From PFJX01 sp044227325 (GTDB lineage Bacteria > Pseudomonadota > Gammaproteobacteria > Burkholderiales > Thiobacillaceae): 64,000 nt of DNA. Both the position numbers and the translations under genes were made by a program. The notes under the pieces were generated by a model that saw only the letters and a program-made list of their open reading frames with translations, did not search any database and was not told the DNA's origin. This document shows positions 8,007 through 17,074 of this stretch, in pieces (position 1 is the first letter of the stretch; each line of letters opens with the position of its first letter). The DNA lies in assembly GCA_044227325.1 (NCBI GenBank), contig JBGAFI010000019.1, positions 1 through 64,000 on the forward strand, written 5' to 3'.

Positions 8007-9383
8007 TCAGGCGGCTTGGCCGCGGGAAAGCGGCCAGGCGCGGTTTTTCACGCCCTTCGCGATTTCGCCCAGCACGGCGATCTCCAGCGCGGCGGACAGG
8101 TCTTCGCTGGAACGGACGCGGCGGTCGATCATTTCCATCAGGAAGGCGAGGCCGATGCCCAGCAGACCGCCCAGGAACACGGAGAGCACCGTGTTCAGCA
8201 AGACCTTGGGGCTGGAGGCCTCCACCGGCGGCACGGCGGGATTGAGCACGGCGATGTCGGTCTGGTTGTTCTGGGCTTCCAGGCGGGTCTGCCCGTAGCG
8301 CTGGAGGGCGGCGTCATACAAGCGCTGGGCGTTCTCCACGTCGCGGATCAGCACGGCGGCCTCGTCCCGGCTCTGTTTCAGGGCCAGGACGCGCGCCTTC
8401 TGGGCGGCCAGGGAAGCGCGGATATCGCCTTCCCGGGTCTGGGCCACCCGGGCGGTGGTGCCCACCGAGCGGGTGGCGACCTTCATCTCGGCATCCAGCT
8501 TGGCGCGCATGGAATCCACTTCCGCCTGGGCGCTCTTGAACTGGGGATGGTTCTTGCCGACTTTCTGGGCCAGCTCGTAAAGCTTGGTCTCGCCGACGGC
8601 CAGATCGCGCTTGAGCCCCTGGATGAGCGGGTTCTGTTCCACCTCGGCAAGAGCGTTCTGGCTCTGGCTTTGCCGCGACGTGCTGTCGTAGGTCTGAGCC
8701 TGGGCCGCGACCAGTTGGCTGGACAATTCGGCCAGGCGTCCGGTTTCCACATCGATGCGCTCGTCCGAGGCGATCAAGCCTTTCTTCTGCTGGTATTCGG
8801 ACAGCTTGGTCTGGGCCTTTTCCAGGGCATCTCGCAGCTGCTTGATCTGCTCGTCGTAAAACGCCGTGGTCTGGCGCGCGGGCTCCAGCTTCAGCTCCAG
8901 GTTGGTATTCACATAGGCCTGGGCGAAGGCGTTGGCGACGATGGCGGCGAAGCGGGGATCCGTGCCCTCGAATTCCACTTGGATCACGCTGGATTCCCGG
9001 GAAGGCTTCACATCGAGCTTCTTGAGCAGGAGATCGGCCAGCCAGTGGCGAATGTCCCCTTCCCCATGGTTCGCGTCCTGGAACTGTTGGCGGATCGTGG
9101 CGTTGTCGGCGAGCTTGAGTCCGTCGATCACCTTGAGGGCGACGTTCTGGCTCTGGATGATGTCCACCTGGGTGGCCAGATAGCCGGGCAGGAGCTGCAT
9201 GGGCAGCATGGTGCCGGTGATCGGGTCCTTGGCTTTGGAGTCCACCACCAGGGAAACGCTGGCCGAATAATTCTTCGGCAATATCAGGCTGACCACCAGG
9301 GTGGTGGCGACGGTGACGCCCAGGGCGAGCGCCGCGACCAGCCAGCGGGCCTTGAGAATAAGCAGGAATTGACTGAAGTTCAT
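8007..9383 (-). CDS. epsF: EpsF chain-length determinant (Wzz-like)
   Basis: 458-residue polysaccharide co-polymerase of the inner membrane. N-terminal transmembrane helix (LVAALALGVTVATTLVVSLI), a long periplasmic region rich in coiled coil (residues about 150-350), and a second transmembrane helix near residue 400 (VLLNTVLSVFLGGLLGIGLAF). It controls EPS chain length and couples to EpsE and EpsG. The ATG at 9383 follows the epsE stop by 13 bases. Length and topology fit the EpsF family linked to exosortase loci. Confidence 0.92.
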   Translation of the reverse strand: MNFSQFLLILKARWLVAALALGVTVATTLVVSLILPKNYSASVSLVVDSKAKDPITGTMLPMQLLPGYLATQVDIIQSQNVALKVIDGLKLADNATIRQQFQDANHGEGDIRHWLADLLLKKLDVKPSRESSVIQVEFEGTDPRFAAIVANAFAQAYVNTNLELKLEPARQTTAFYDEQIKQLRDALEKAQTKLSEYQQKKGLIASDERIDVETGRLAELSSQLVAAQAQTYDSTSRQSQSQNALAEVEQNPLIQGLKRDLAVGETKLYELAQKVGKNHPQFKSAQAEVDSMRAKLDAEMKVATRSVGTTARVAQTREGDIRASLAAQKARVLALKQSRDEAAVLIRDVENAQRLYDAALQRYGQTRLEAQNNQTDIAVLNPAVPPVEASSPKVLLNTVLSVFLGGLLGIGLAFLMEMIDRRVRSSEDLSAALEIAVLGEIAKGVKNRAWPLSRGQAA

Positions 9384-9396
9384 GGTGTCCCCTGGA

Positions 9397-10191
9397 TCAG
9401 AACAGGCTTTCTTTTACGAAGATGACGTCGTCCGGTTTGAGCAGATCGGAAAGTTGGACTTCCAGGGTCTGCATGCCACCGTCGGCGGCACGGCGCATCA
9501 CGCGGATGCCTTTCTGGGTACCGCGCGCGTTGAGGCCGCCGCCCACCGACAAGGCCTGCACCACGGACATATCCTTCTCCAGGCGGAAGGCGCCGGGACG
9601 CTGCACTTCGCCGTAGATGTAGAAGCGGGGCTCCCGGGAGACGTAGAGGATGTCGTTGTTGCCAACGTCCAGATTGAGCGCGTCGCCGCCATTCTGGAAC
9701 AACGCGGGAAGATCGATCTCCTTGCGCTCGGTGGAACCGGAACGGTTGGTGATCAGCACCAGTGTGTCCGAACCGCCCGGCACCACGCCGCCGGCCAACG
9801 CCAGGATGTCAGTGATCTTGCTGGCCTTCTGCAAGGGAAACTTGCCGGGACGGTTCACATAACCCAGCACCGAGATTTCACGGCCCTTGAAATCGAGCAC
9901 CACCACGTTGACCTGGGCGGATGGAATGAACCCCCCGACCTCGAGCGCCTTGGCGATGCGGCCGGAGGCCTCCTTCGCGGTCATGCCGCCCAACGGCACC
10001 TCGCCGATCAACGGGAAGAGGATGGATCCGTTCTCGCTCACCCGGGTTTCGGTGGTGAGATCGGGATGGTCGTACACCGTGATGCGCAGCAGGTCGCCCG
10101 TCGCCATGGCGTAATCGTTGGCGGCGCGGGCGGCCGACGCCATGAACAGCAGGCACAGCACGGACAGGAACAGACTCAGGCTCTTTTTCAT
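9397..10191 (-). CDS. epsE: EpsE polysaccharide export protein (Wza-like)
   Basis: 264 residues with a signal peptide (MKKSLSLFLS..., cleavage after SAARA), then a polysaccharide-export domain (YAMATGDLLRITVYDHPDLT) and SLBB repeats (SVLGYVNRPGKFPL, FYIYGEVQRPGAFRLE). It forms the outer-membrane/periplasmic EPS export channel. The ATG at 10191 was chosen over an upstream in-frame codon because it begins the signal peptide and has GAAG upstream. No lipobox Cys is visible after the signal, unlike Wza. Confidence 0.92.
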   Translation of the reverse strand: MKKSLSLFLSVLCLLFMASAARAANDYAMATGDLLRITVYDHPDLTTETRVSENGSILFPLIGEVPLGGMTAKEASGRIAKALEVGGFIPSAQVNVVVLDFKGREISVLGYVNRPGKFPLQKASKITDILALAGGVVPGGSDTLVLITNRSGSTERKEIDLPALFQNGGDALNLDVGNNDILYVSREPRFYIYGEVQRPGAFRLEKDMSVVQALSVGGGLNARGTQKGIRVMRRAADGGMQTLEVQLSDLLKPDDVIFVKESLF

Positions 10192-10295
10192 CTCACGCTT
10201 CCCAATACTTGGTTGCTTCGAAAATCGGTATTTCACACAAAGGGCAGGTTAATAGCATCGCCGACGTTGCATCCGCAATCGCCCGCATCCCGGCA

Positions 10296-11675
10296 TCAGT
10301 ACGCACGGGCATCCTTGAACACCAACCAGATGGTCTTGAACACAATCAACAAATCCAGGGACAAGGACCAGTTGCGCAGGTAATCCAGGTCGTATTGCAC
10401 GCGCGCGGCCATTTTATCCAGGGACTCGGTCTCGCCGCGGAAGCCGTTCACCTGCGCCCAGCCGGTGATGCCGGGACGCACTTTGTGGCGCAGCATGTAG
10501 CCGGCGATGAGTTTGCGATACATCTCGTTATGGGCCACCGCATGGGGACGCGGACCGACGATGCTCATGCGTCCTTGCAGCACGTTGACAAACTGGGGCA
10601 GTTCATCCACGGAAGTCTTGCGCAGGACGGCCCCCAACCGGGTGACCCGCATATCGCCCTGGGTGGCCTGGCGCACCTCGGGACCATCCTCGCACACGGA
10701 CATGGAGCGGAATTTGTAGACGATGATTTCCTCGCCGTTCAGACCGTAGCGACGCTGTTTGAAGATCATCGGGCCCGGCGAGCCCAGCTTGACGGCGATG
10801 CCGATAATCAACAGAAAGGGGGAGATCAGGGTGAGGATGATCAACGACAGCACGATATCCGACATGCGCTTGTTGAAGGCATTGATGCTGGTCAGCGGCG
10901 TTTCCAGGATGGCGATGACGGGAATGCCGCCGATCTGGTCGATGCGGGCCTGGATCAGGTCGTAGGTGAATACGTCCGGCACCACATAGATGGAGGCGGT
11001 GCTGTCCTTGAGCATGTCCATGAGGCCGGCGATGCGGTCTTTCTGGGACAGGGGCAGGGAGATGTAGATGACATCGACCTTGTTCCCGTCGATGTAGCCC
11101 ATGAGATCCCGGGTGTGGCCCAGGTAGCGTTGCTGAACGCCGTCGATGAGGCGGTCCTTGCGCCGGTCGTCGAAGAAGCCCAGGCACTCCGACAACAGGC
11201 ACTCGTTGGTCTCCAGGCGCACGGCGAGGCGCAGGCCCACGTCGTTGCCGCCGATGATGATGGCCTTGCGCGCGTGGCCGCGTTTGTGCAGATGATGGAT
11301 ATAGGCCCGGGTCAGAAAGTGGAACAACACCAGCACCGCGGGTGTCGCGAGGAACCAGGTGTAGATCGTTTCCTCGAGGAAATGGTCTTCCAGGCGCGTG
11401 ACATAACCCAGGAAGATGATCGCGCCGGTGGTCAGAACCCAGGCGAACAGGACGCTGCCGATGCCGCTCCAGAGGTTGTCGCGGCCGCAAGGACGCAGCA
11501 CGGACAAATCGTCGAACAAATAGGCGGAAAGAAAAAACGCGATGATGGCGAGAACGATGTAGTAGCCATCCACAGGCTCGTCCCAGTAGGCCATGGCGCC
11601 CAACAGAACCAACACGACACCGACGGGGTACATGAGACGGCGCGCAAGCGCCAGAGTGGCATTTTCGAAATACAT
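10296..11675 (-). CDS. epsB: undecaprenyl-phosphate glycosyl-1-phosphate transferase EpsB
   Basis: Starts EPS repeat-unit synthesis by moving a hexose-1-phosphate onto undecaprenyl phosphate. 459 residues: four or five N-terminal transmembrane helices, a CoA-binding-like central domain (KAIIIGGNDVGLRLA), then the catalytic bacterial sugar-transferase domain with KRMSDIVLS, SPGPMIFKQ, VYKFRSM, SVDELPQFVNVL and GPRPHAV. This is the WcaJ-like full-length class. It is separated by 104 bases from epsE, and its ATG is five bases after the epsL stop. Confidence 0.93.
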   Translation of the reverse strand: MYFENATLALARRLMYPVGVVLVLLGAMAYWDEPVDGYYIVLAIIAFFLSAYLFDDLSVLRPCGRDNLWSGIGSVLFAWVLTTGAIIFLGYVTRLEDHFLEETIYTWFLATPAVLVLFHFLTRAYIHHLHKRGHARKAIIIGGNDVGLRLAVRLETNECLLSECLGFFDDRRKDRLIDGVQQRYLGHTRDLMGYIDGNKVDVIYISLPLSQKDRIAGLMDMLKDSTASIYVVPDVFTYDLIQARIDQIGGIPVIAILETPLTSINAFNKRMSDIVLSLIILTLISPFLLIIGIAVKLGSPGPMIFKQRRYGLNGEEIIVYKFRSMSVCEDGPEVRQATQGDMRVTRLGAVLRKTSVDELPQFVNVLQGRMSIVGPRPHAVAHNEMYRKLIAGYMLRHKVRPGITGWAQVNGFRGETESLDKMAARVQYDLDYLRNWSLSLDLLIVFKTIWLVFKDARAY

Positions 11676-11681
11676 ATGGGG

Positions 11682-12863
11682 CTAGAACTTCAAATTCGCG
11701 TTCAAGAACAGGGCATTGCTCTTGTAGCTGTAAAGAAAGGTGCTCGAATCGCGCTTTTCGGTTTGCAGGCCGGCGCTGAGTTCCCCACCACTCCAGGGCT
11801 CGTAGGTGGCGGCAAGCGTGGCGGATTTGATGGTGTCCTGACGGGCGATGCCGTCGTAGTTGACATCCTCCTGGCTCAAGGAGGCCTGGAGCCGGGTCTT
11901 GGGCAGGACTTGCCAGTAATAGCCAAGTGTTCCGCCTGTGGCCAAGGAATGATTGGAGGTGGTGTATTCGGTATTGCGCACCTCGCGGAACAGGGATGCG
12001 CTGAGAAAGCTCTTGCCGGTCAAGCTATAGTTGCCGTCCAGATGCCAGTTCAGGCCGGAATAATCCCGCGCTGGAAGATGCTGGTTCTTGCGCTCGACCC
12101 GGCCGACCCGGACTTTCAGGCTGCTCTTGCCGCTCGCTTCCCACTCGGCCACGAAGTTGAGGCTGCGGTCCTGTACATCGGTATCCACAATGGCGGTTGC
12201 GGTCCGGTTCGGGTATTTGATGTCGCTTTCGCGAACTTCCACACCGATTTTTTGCAGCGTGCTGCCGAGGAAATAAATGCCGGCGGTCCACGCATCCGTC
12301 TCGGTATCGCTTCCCCGCTGTGTGACAGCGGTATATGTGTAAGTGCCGGAATTGAGCTTGATCCCCGCCTGCCAACGTGGATGGATGCGATAGTTGGCGT
12401 CGAAAAACCGATTCTCGTTGGTGCGGGTATTGGAGACCAGCGCACCGGTAAGTTCCTGAAAGGAACCCAGCGATACGGTCCGCTTGGCGCCAACCCGGCC
12501 GGACCACAAATTTCCCAATTGCCACTGCCATTCCAGATTGAGATCCTGGCCTGAATAATCCAGCAGGCCGTAGTGATTGAAGCGGGTCTTGCTCCCCCTA
12601 ACCTTGCCCACCACACGCTGCCGTCCCTGCTTCCAATCCAGGTCGAAACCAACGCCGAGTTGTTGATAGGTATCGGAATGGGCCAGTTCCTGGCCGAAAA
12701 AGTTGTAGTAATTTCTCGCCGCCGCATCATCCTGCTGGCGCAGCAGATTGCTGTCGTAGTTGTAGCCGTAGGTCACCACCGGCCGGAAAGTATCGCCCTC
12801 TCCCGCCATGGCCAGGCCGGGCAGAATCAACGCGAAGAGCAACCAGGCGCGTAGATCCGTCAC
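11682..12863 (-). CDS. epsL: EpsL-type outer-membrane beta-barrel protein
   Basis: 393 residues. GTG start at 12863 overlapping the CPBP-protease stop (GTGA). Signal peptide ALILPGLAMA, then repeated amphipathic strands with aromatic ends (YGYNYDSNLL, LGYYWQVLPKTRLQASLS, NALFLNANLKF) and a terminal Phe typical of outer-membrane barrels. It matches the XrtB/PEP-CTERM-associated EpsL family, thought to act in EPS secretion or modification. The longer reading frame upstream of the GTG lies inside the protease gene and is not used. Confidence 0.85.
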   Translation of the reverse strand: MTDLRAWLLFALILPGLAMAGEGDTFRPVVTYGYNYDSNLLRQQDDAAARNYYNFFGQELAHSDTYQQLGVGFDLDWKQGRQRVVGKVRGSKTRFNHYGLLDYSGQDLNLEWQWQLGNLWSGRVGAKRTVSLGSFQELTGALVSNTRTNENRFFDANYRIHPRWQAGIKLNSGTYTYTAVTQRGSDTETDAWTAGIYFLGSTLQKIGVEVRESDIKYPNRTATAIVDTDVQDRSLNFVAEWEASGKSSLKVRVGRVERKNQHLPARDYSGLNWHLDGNYSLTGKSFLSASLFREVRNTEYTTSNHSLATGGTLGYYWQVLPKTRLQASLSQEDVNYDGIARQDTIKSATLAATYEPWSGGELSAGLQTEKRDSSTFLYSYKSNALFLNANLKF

Positions 12864-13558
12864 CAGAAACTCCAAGCTCCGGTCGCCAACACCCAGATGC
12901 CCAGCATGAGATTGGTGACCGCGTGGGAGACGATGGGCGCCCATAGGTTGCCGCTGGCGCGGTACAGCCAGGCATAGGTCAGGCCGGCGACGATGCCGGC
13001 GAACCAGAGCGTGTGCTCCAAGCCGAACAGGACGCTGGCGACGAGGATGGCCCGCAGGGAAATCTTGACGGGTTCCAGGGCGAGAAAATCGTGTTTGTCG
13101 ATCCAGCGCAACAGGAATGAACGCCAGAACAGTTCCTCCATGAGCGGAACCACCAGCGCCGCGCCGGCCAAGCGCGGCAAGGCCAGTTCCCAGCGGATCG
13201 CTCCGGCATCGTCCAGAGGCGCGAAGCCGGTGCCGCCGCCCAGATCGAGCCAGCCGCCATCCAGATTGATCCAAAGAACGAAAACCACGGCGCCCAGCGC
13301 CGGGGCGATCAAGCCGACCCAGCGAAAATCCGGGCGGCCCCGCAACTCGACGTACTGGGCGCGGAAATACCAGAGCAGGAGCGCGACGCTGGCCACCTTG
13401 ACCGGATAGAGCAGGCGGGAATCCACGCCAGGCAGCAGCGTGTCGATGTTGCCCTCGATCGCGAGAAACAACATGTACACCGCAAAAGGCAACACCCGGG
13501 CGAGCACACGTATATCAGGCATTGTCTTGGTAGTGGGGGGCTTTGCTACGGCCGTCAT
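12860..13558 (-). CDS. CPBP/CAAX-type intramembrane protease
   Basis: 232-residue membrane protein with the glutamic intramembrane protease motifs EELFWRSFLLRW (EExxxR), FGLEHTLWFAG (FxxxH) and SHAVTNLMLG (HxxxN). It matches the CAAX-protease-related family that accompanies exosortase EPS clusters. Substrate unknown; it could process an EPS-system membrane protein. It starts at the ATG at 13558 (or 13522), and its stop overlaps epsL by four bases, so translation is coupled. Confidence 0.88.
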   Translation of the reverse strand: MTAVAKPPTTKTMPDIRVLARVLPFAVYMLFLAIEGNIDTLLPGVDSRLLYPVKVASVALLLWYFRAQYVELRGRPDFRWVGLIAPALGAVVFVLWINLDGGWLDLGGGTGFAPLDDAGAIRWELALPRLAGAALVVPLMEELFWRSFLLRWIDKHDFLALEPVKISLRAILVASVLFGLEHTLWFAGIVAGLTYAWLYRASGNLWAPIVSHAVTNLMLGIWVLATGAWSFW

Positions 13559-13657
13559 GTCGATGCCCGCGAATGCTCATGCCCACGCGCGCCACCCATG
13601 CCCCACAGTGTGGATATCGATGGCGACGCGTAGGCAAGGCGATCCGAGTTCAAGCGA

Positions 13658-14605
13658 TCACTTCAGACCGGACAGGCCCTTGTCCATGGTTTGGTCGCCC
13701 GTGGCGGGGGCGGGAGATTCGGACTTGGCCGGCGCCGCGGGTTGGGCCGGCGCGGCTTCCTTGCCGGCCTCGGCGTATTCACCCATGTATTCGATCTTCG
13801 CCGTTTCCTTCAGCTTCTTGAGTTCGGCTTCGGCCGCCTCGCGCTTCTTCGTGTTGTTGATGAAACGCTCGATGACCGGCTTGGCTTTCTCCTGGTCCAT
13901 GGCCTGGGTCTGGGAACCGGCGATGACGATGATGTTGAGGCTGCTGCCGGTGGACAGGGTCAAGGCTTGGCCATCCTTCATCTGGTGCAGGCGCGGCAGG
14001 ATTTCCAGGGGAAGCTGCTCGGCGGCCTTGGTGGACTGGCCCGCCCGCGCCGGAATGTTCTGGGCCTTGAGCCACTCGATGAAGTCGCTCAGGTTCTTGC
14101 TTTGGGCCAGTTGGGCCTTGACCGCGCCCACGTTGTCCGGCGTGACCTGGACGGTGATTTCCTGCAAGCGGTAGATGCGGCGCTCGGAGAACAGCTCGGG
14201 GTGCTTGGCGTAGTAATCGGCGATTTCCGCGTCAGTGGGCTTGGCCTGGTTGGCGGTGAGCTTCTGGATATAGGCCTGGGCCAGGATCTGGCGCTTCGCG
14301 GCTTCCAGCGTCTGCAGCACCTGGGGATCGCGGTCCAGCTTTTCCTCGATCGACTTCTGCACCAGGATCTGCTGATCCACCATGGACTTCAGCACCTGAT
14401 TGGCGGCCTTCTTGGACTGCTCGGCGTCGAGATTGCCCAGCTTGGCCAATTCGTGGTTGAGCTGATGGACGGTGATCTCGTCGCCGTTCACCTTGGCCGC
14501 CACCTGGGTCGCCGCCTTGTCTTCCTTCTTGTCGCCGCAACCGCCCAGGGCCAGGCTCAATGCCAGAGCCAAAGCACTCAGGCCAATCCGATGCATGCTG
14601 TGCAT
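13658..14605 (-). CDS. epsD: EpsD family peptidyl-prolyl cis-trans isomerase lipoprotein
   Basis: 315-residue SurA/PpiD-like foldase. Lipoprotein signal with lipobox LALGGC near residue 20, SurA-like N-terminal helices (NHELAKLGNLDAEQSKKAANQV), a parvulin domain around residues 140-260, and an Ala/Pro-rich tail. It probably assists outer-membrane or secreted EPS-system proteins. I chose the ATG at 14605, which has GAGGAA six bases upstream. It is the first gene of the minus-strand EPS run; about 100 bases separate it from the protease gene. Confidence 0.88.
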   Translation of the reverse strand: MHSMHRIGLSALALALSLALGGCGDKKEDKAATQVAAKVNGDEITVHQLNHELAKLGNLDAEQSKKAANQVLKSMVDQQILVQKSIEEKLDRDPQVLQTLEAAKRQILAQAYIQKLTANQAKPTDAEIADYYAKHPELFSERRIYRLQEITVQVTPDNVGAVKAQLAQSKNLSDFIEWLKAQNIPARAGQSTKAAEQLPLEILPRLHQMKDGQALTLSTGSSLNIIVIAGSQTQAMDQEKAKPVIERFINNTKKREAAEAELKKLKETAKIEYMGEYAEAGKEAAPAQPAAPAKSESPAPATGDQTMDKGLSGLK

Positions 14606-14800
14606 ATCATTTCCTCGCATTTCGATATCAAAAGGTCATCCATTGTGCCAGGGGCATATGGCTGGCATGTTTCAAAGCAGAATCCGCCGCATTATCCGGT
14701 CGCATGGCCCTGATACTCAAGCAAGTATTGGACCGCGCGGGTTATCGATGCCCATTCGTAACAGACCTGACCGGATCCCGCCATCCCATGCTTGGGGGGC
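14606..14800. other. intergenic region upstream of the EPS run
   Basis: 195 bases between epsD and phoH, both on the minus strand. It should contain the promoter of the eps run. A TGGCAC lies on the minus strand near 14643-14648, but the second sigma-54 element (TTGC) is missing at the right spacing, so no promoter class is assigned. Confidence 0.4.
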
Positions 14801-16204
14801 TCACAGTATTCCCGCCGCGTGGTCCGCCAGACGGGAGCGCTCGCCCCGGGCCAGGGTGATGTGCCCGGAATGGGGCCAGCCCTTGAAGCGGTCCACCACG
14901 TAGGTCAGGCCGGAACTGCCTTCCGTGAGGTAGGGCGTGTCGATCTGGGCGATGTTGCCCAGGCACACCACCTTGGTGCCCGGGCCGGCGCGGGTGATCA
15001 GGGTCTTCATCTGCTTGGAGGTGAGGTTCTGGGCCTCGTCGATGATGAGGAACTTGTTGATGAAGGTGCGGCCGCGCATGAAGTTGAGGGATTTCACCTT
15101 GATGCGCGAGCGGATCAGATCCTGGGTCGCCGCCCTGCCCCATTCGCCGGCTTCCTCGTCGGTCTTGTTGAGCACGTCCAGGTTGTCTTCCAGCGCCCCC
15201 ATCCAGGGCGTCATCTTCTCTTCCTCGGTGCCGGGGAGGAAGCCGATGTCCTCTCCGACCGGGACCGTGACCCGGGTCATGATGATCTCGGTGTAGGTCT
15301 TGGCCTCGAGTATCTGGGTCAGCCCCGCCGCCAGCGTGAGCAGGGTCTTGCCGGTGCCGGCCTGGCCCAGCAGGGAGACGAAATCGATGTCCGGATCCAT
15401 CAGGGCATTGAGGGCGAAGTTCTGCTCCCGGTTGCGCGCGGTGATGCCCCAGACATTGTTCTTGAGATGGCTGTAGTCGCGGATGGTGACCAGGGTCGCG
15501 GTATTGCCCACCAACTCGATGACCCGCGCATGGAACGGGTTGGGGCCTTCCTGCCAGACGAACTGGTTGACCAGGAAAGACGCGATCTGCGGCCCGCTGA
15601 TGCGGTAATACGAGCGGCCATCCTTCTGCCAGGATTCCATGCCCTTCGCATGCTTGTCCCAGAAATCCGCGGGCAGTTCCATGACGCCGGTGTAGAGCAG
15701 GTCGGTGTCTTCCAGCACCTTGTCGTTGAAATAGTCCTCCGCCGGAATCTCCAGGGCACGCGCCTTGATGCGCATGTTGATGTCCTTGGACACCAGAATG
15801 ACCTGGCGCTCCGGCTGCTGCGCCTTCAGATAGGCCACCACGCCCAGGATCTGGTTGTCCACCTTGCTGTAGGGCAGGATCGCGGTGACGTCGCTGTTGA
15901 TGGGATGGGTCTGCAGAAACAGCCGGCCGGTGGCGGCCTTGTGGCTCATGGGCGCCAGCGGCGCGCCGTCATGGATGCTCAGTTCGGCGGGGCTGACCAC
16001 CTCGTCGAGAAAGCGGGTGACCTGACGCGCGTTGCGCGCCACCTCGGACATGCCCTTCTTGTTGTGATCCAGTTCCTCCAGGGTCGCCATCGGCAGGTAG
16101 ATGTCGTGCTCCTGGAAGCGGTAGAGACAGGTGGGATCGTGCAGGAGAACGTTGGTATCGAGAACGAACAGCTTGGTCAGCTTCTTGCCGGTTTTACGCG
16201 CCAT
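14801..16204 (-). CDS. phoH: PIN-PhoH family RNA helicase/RNase-like ATPase
   Basis: 467 residues. N-terminal PIN nuclease domain (LFVLDTNVLLHDP, with acidic residues in ATLEELD), and a C-terminal PhoH ATPase with Walker A GQAGTGKTLL near residue 280 and Walker B FLIIDEAQNLT. This is the PhoH2-type fusion associated with RNA unwinding and cleavage, distinct from the stand-alone PhoH/YbeZ. Bcp lies just upstream on the same strand (45-base gap). Confidence 0.92.
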   Translation of the reverse strand: MARKTGKKLTKLFVLDTNVLLHDPTCLYRFQEHDIYLPMATLEELDHNKKGMSEVARNARQVTRFLDEVVSPAELSIHDGAPLAPMSHKAATGRLFLQTHPINSDVTAILPYSKVDNQILGVVAYLKAQQPERQVILVSKDINMRIKARALEIPAEDYFNDKVLEDTDLLYTGVMELPADFWDKHAKGMESWQKDGRSYYRISGPQIASFLVNQFVWQEGPNPFHARVIELVGNTATLVTIRDYSHLKNNVWGITARNREQNFALNALMDPDIDFVSLLGQAGTGKTLLTLAAGLTQILEAKTYTEIIMTRVTVPVGEDIGFLPGTEEEKMTPWMGALEDNLDVLNKTDEEAGEWGRAATQDLIRSRIKVKSLNFMRGRTFINKFLIIDEAQNLTSKQMKTLITRAGPGTKVVCLGNIAQIDTPYLTEGSSGLTYVVDRFKGWPHSGHITLARGERSRLADHAAGIL

Positions 16205-16249
16205 CAGGATCGTCCATGGGTCGAGTTGCGGGGAAAAACGGGGAGAGGT

Positions 16250-16708
16250 TCACGCCAGGGCGCGCACGAATTCCAGGACTTCCTGGGCATGGTTGGGCAC
16301 TTTCACGCCGCGCCACGACCTGGCCAGGGTGCCGTCCGGCGCGATGGCGAAAGTGCTGCGCTCGATGCCGCGCACTTGTTTGCCATACATGTTTTTCATT
16401 TTCATGACGCCAAACAGCTCGCAGGCCTGTTCCTCCGCATCGGACACGAGGTCGAAGGGCATGGCCAGTTTCGCCTTGAAATTTTCGTGGGATTTCACGC
16501 TGTCCCGGGAAATCCCCAGGATTTCCCAGCCCAAGGCCTGGAACAGGGGATGCAGATCGCGGAAATCCTGGCCTTCGGTGGTGCAGCCGGGCGTGCTGTC
16601 CTTGGGATAAAAATAAAGGACGACACCGCGTCCTTTGAAATCACTGAGTTTGATCCGCTTGCCGCCGGTGGCGGGCAGATCGAAGTCGGGTGCTGCTTGC
16701 GGATCCAT
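16250..16708 (-). CDS. bcp: peroxiredoxin Bcp/PrxQ
   Basis: 152-residue thiol peroxidase reducing peroxides with a thioredoxin-type donor. Peroxidatic Cys in DSTPGCTTEGQDFRD. The usual resolving Cys five residues later is absent (Gln at that site), while another Cys occurs in EQACELFGV about 50 residues on, as in the alpha3-Cys or 1-Cys PrxQ subtypes. The catalytic Pro/Thr of TPGC and the later Arg (RSTFAIAPDG) are present. It is probably cotranscribed with phoH. Confidence 0.92.
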   Translation of the reverse strand: MDPQAAPDFDLPATGGKRIKLSDFKGRGVVLYFYPKDSTPGCTTEGQDFRDLHPLFQALGWEILGISRDSVKSHENFKAKLAMPFDLVSDAEEQACELFGVMKMKNMYGKQVRGIERSTFAIAPDGTLARSWRGVKVPNHAQEVLEFVRALA

Positions 16709-16852
16709 CGGGCTCTCGATTCGGACTGGACGTGGCCATTATCCGGAGCAAGGGCGGACGCGGCAATATGACGAACAGGAGGGGTCGGAAATAAGGCGGC
16801 GGCGCGGGAGTAACCGGGTGATTCGAAATGGCCGGAAGATCGCCGGCGCTGG

Positions 16853-16880
16853 AAAATCAAACGCCCCGTGCTGCGGGGCG
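16853..16880 (-). terminator. Rho-independent terminator after tRNA-Ser
   Basis: A 7-bp GC stem (CGCCCCG/CGGGGCG) with a five-base loop, followed on the minus strand by TTTGATTTT, directly downstream of the tRNA-Ser 3' end. Confidence 0.8.
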
Positions 16881-16889
16881 CCTTCAATT

Positions 16890-16981
<92 letters not shown>

Positions 16982-17074
16982 GGAAGGGGCGGGAGAATAC
17001 ACGGTGGCGTTCGGCGAGGCAAGGCGGGGCCGTCACTGATAGAATCCGCGCGCCATCCGAGGAAGCTCCTGAAC

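Noticed and set aside
12864..13274. Longer reading frame fused upstream of epsL
   Set aside because: It lies within the CPBP protease gene in another frame. The GTG at 12863 is coupled to the protease stop and begins the signal peptide.
14606..14660. Sigma-54 promoter before epsD
   Set aside because: A TGGCAC half-site is present, but the second element is missing at the correct spacing.
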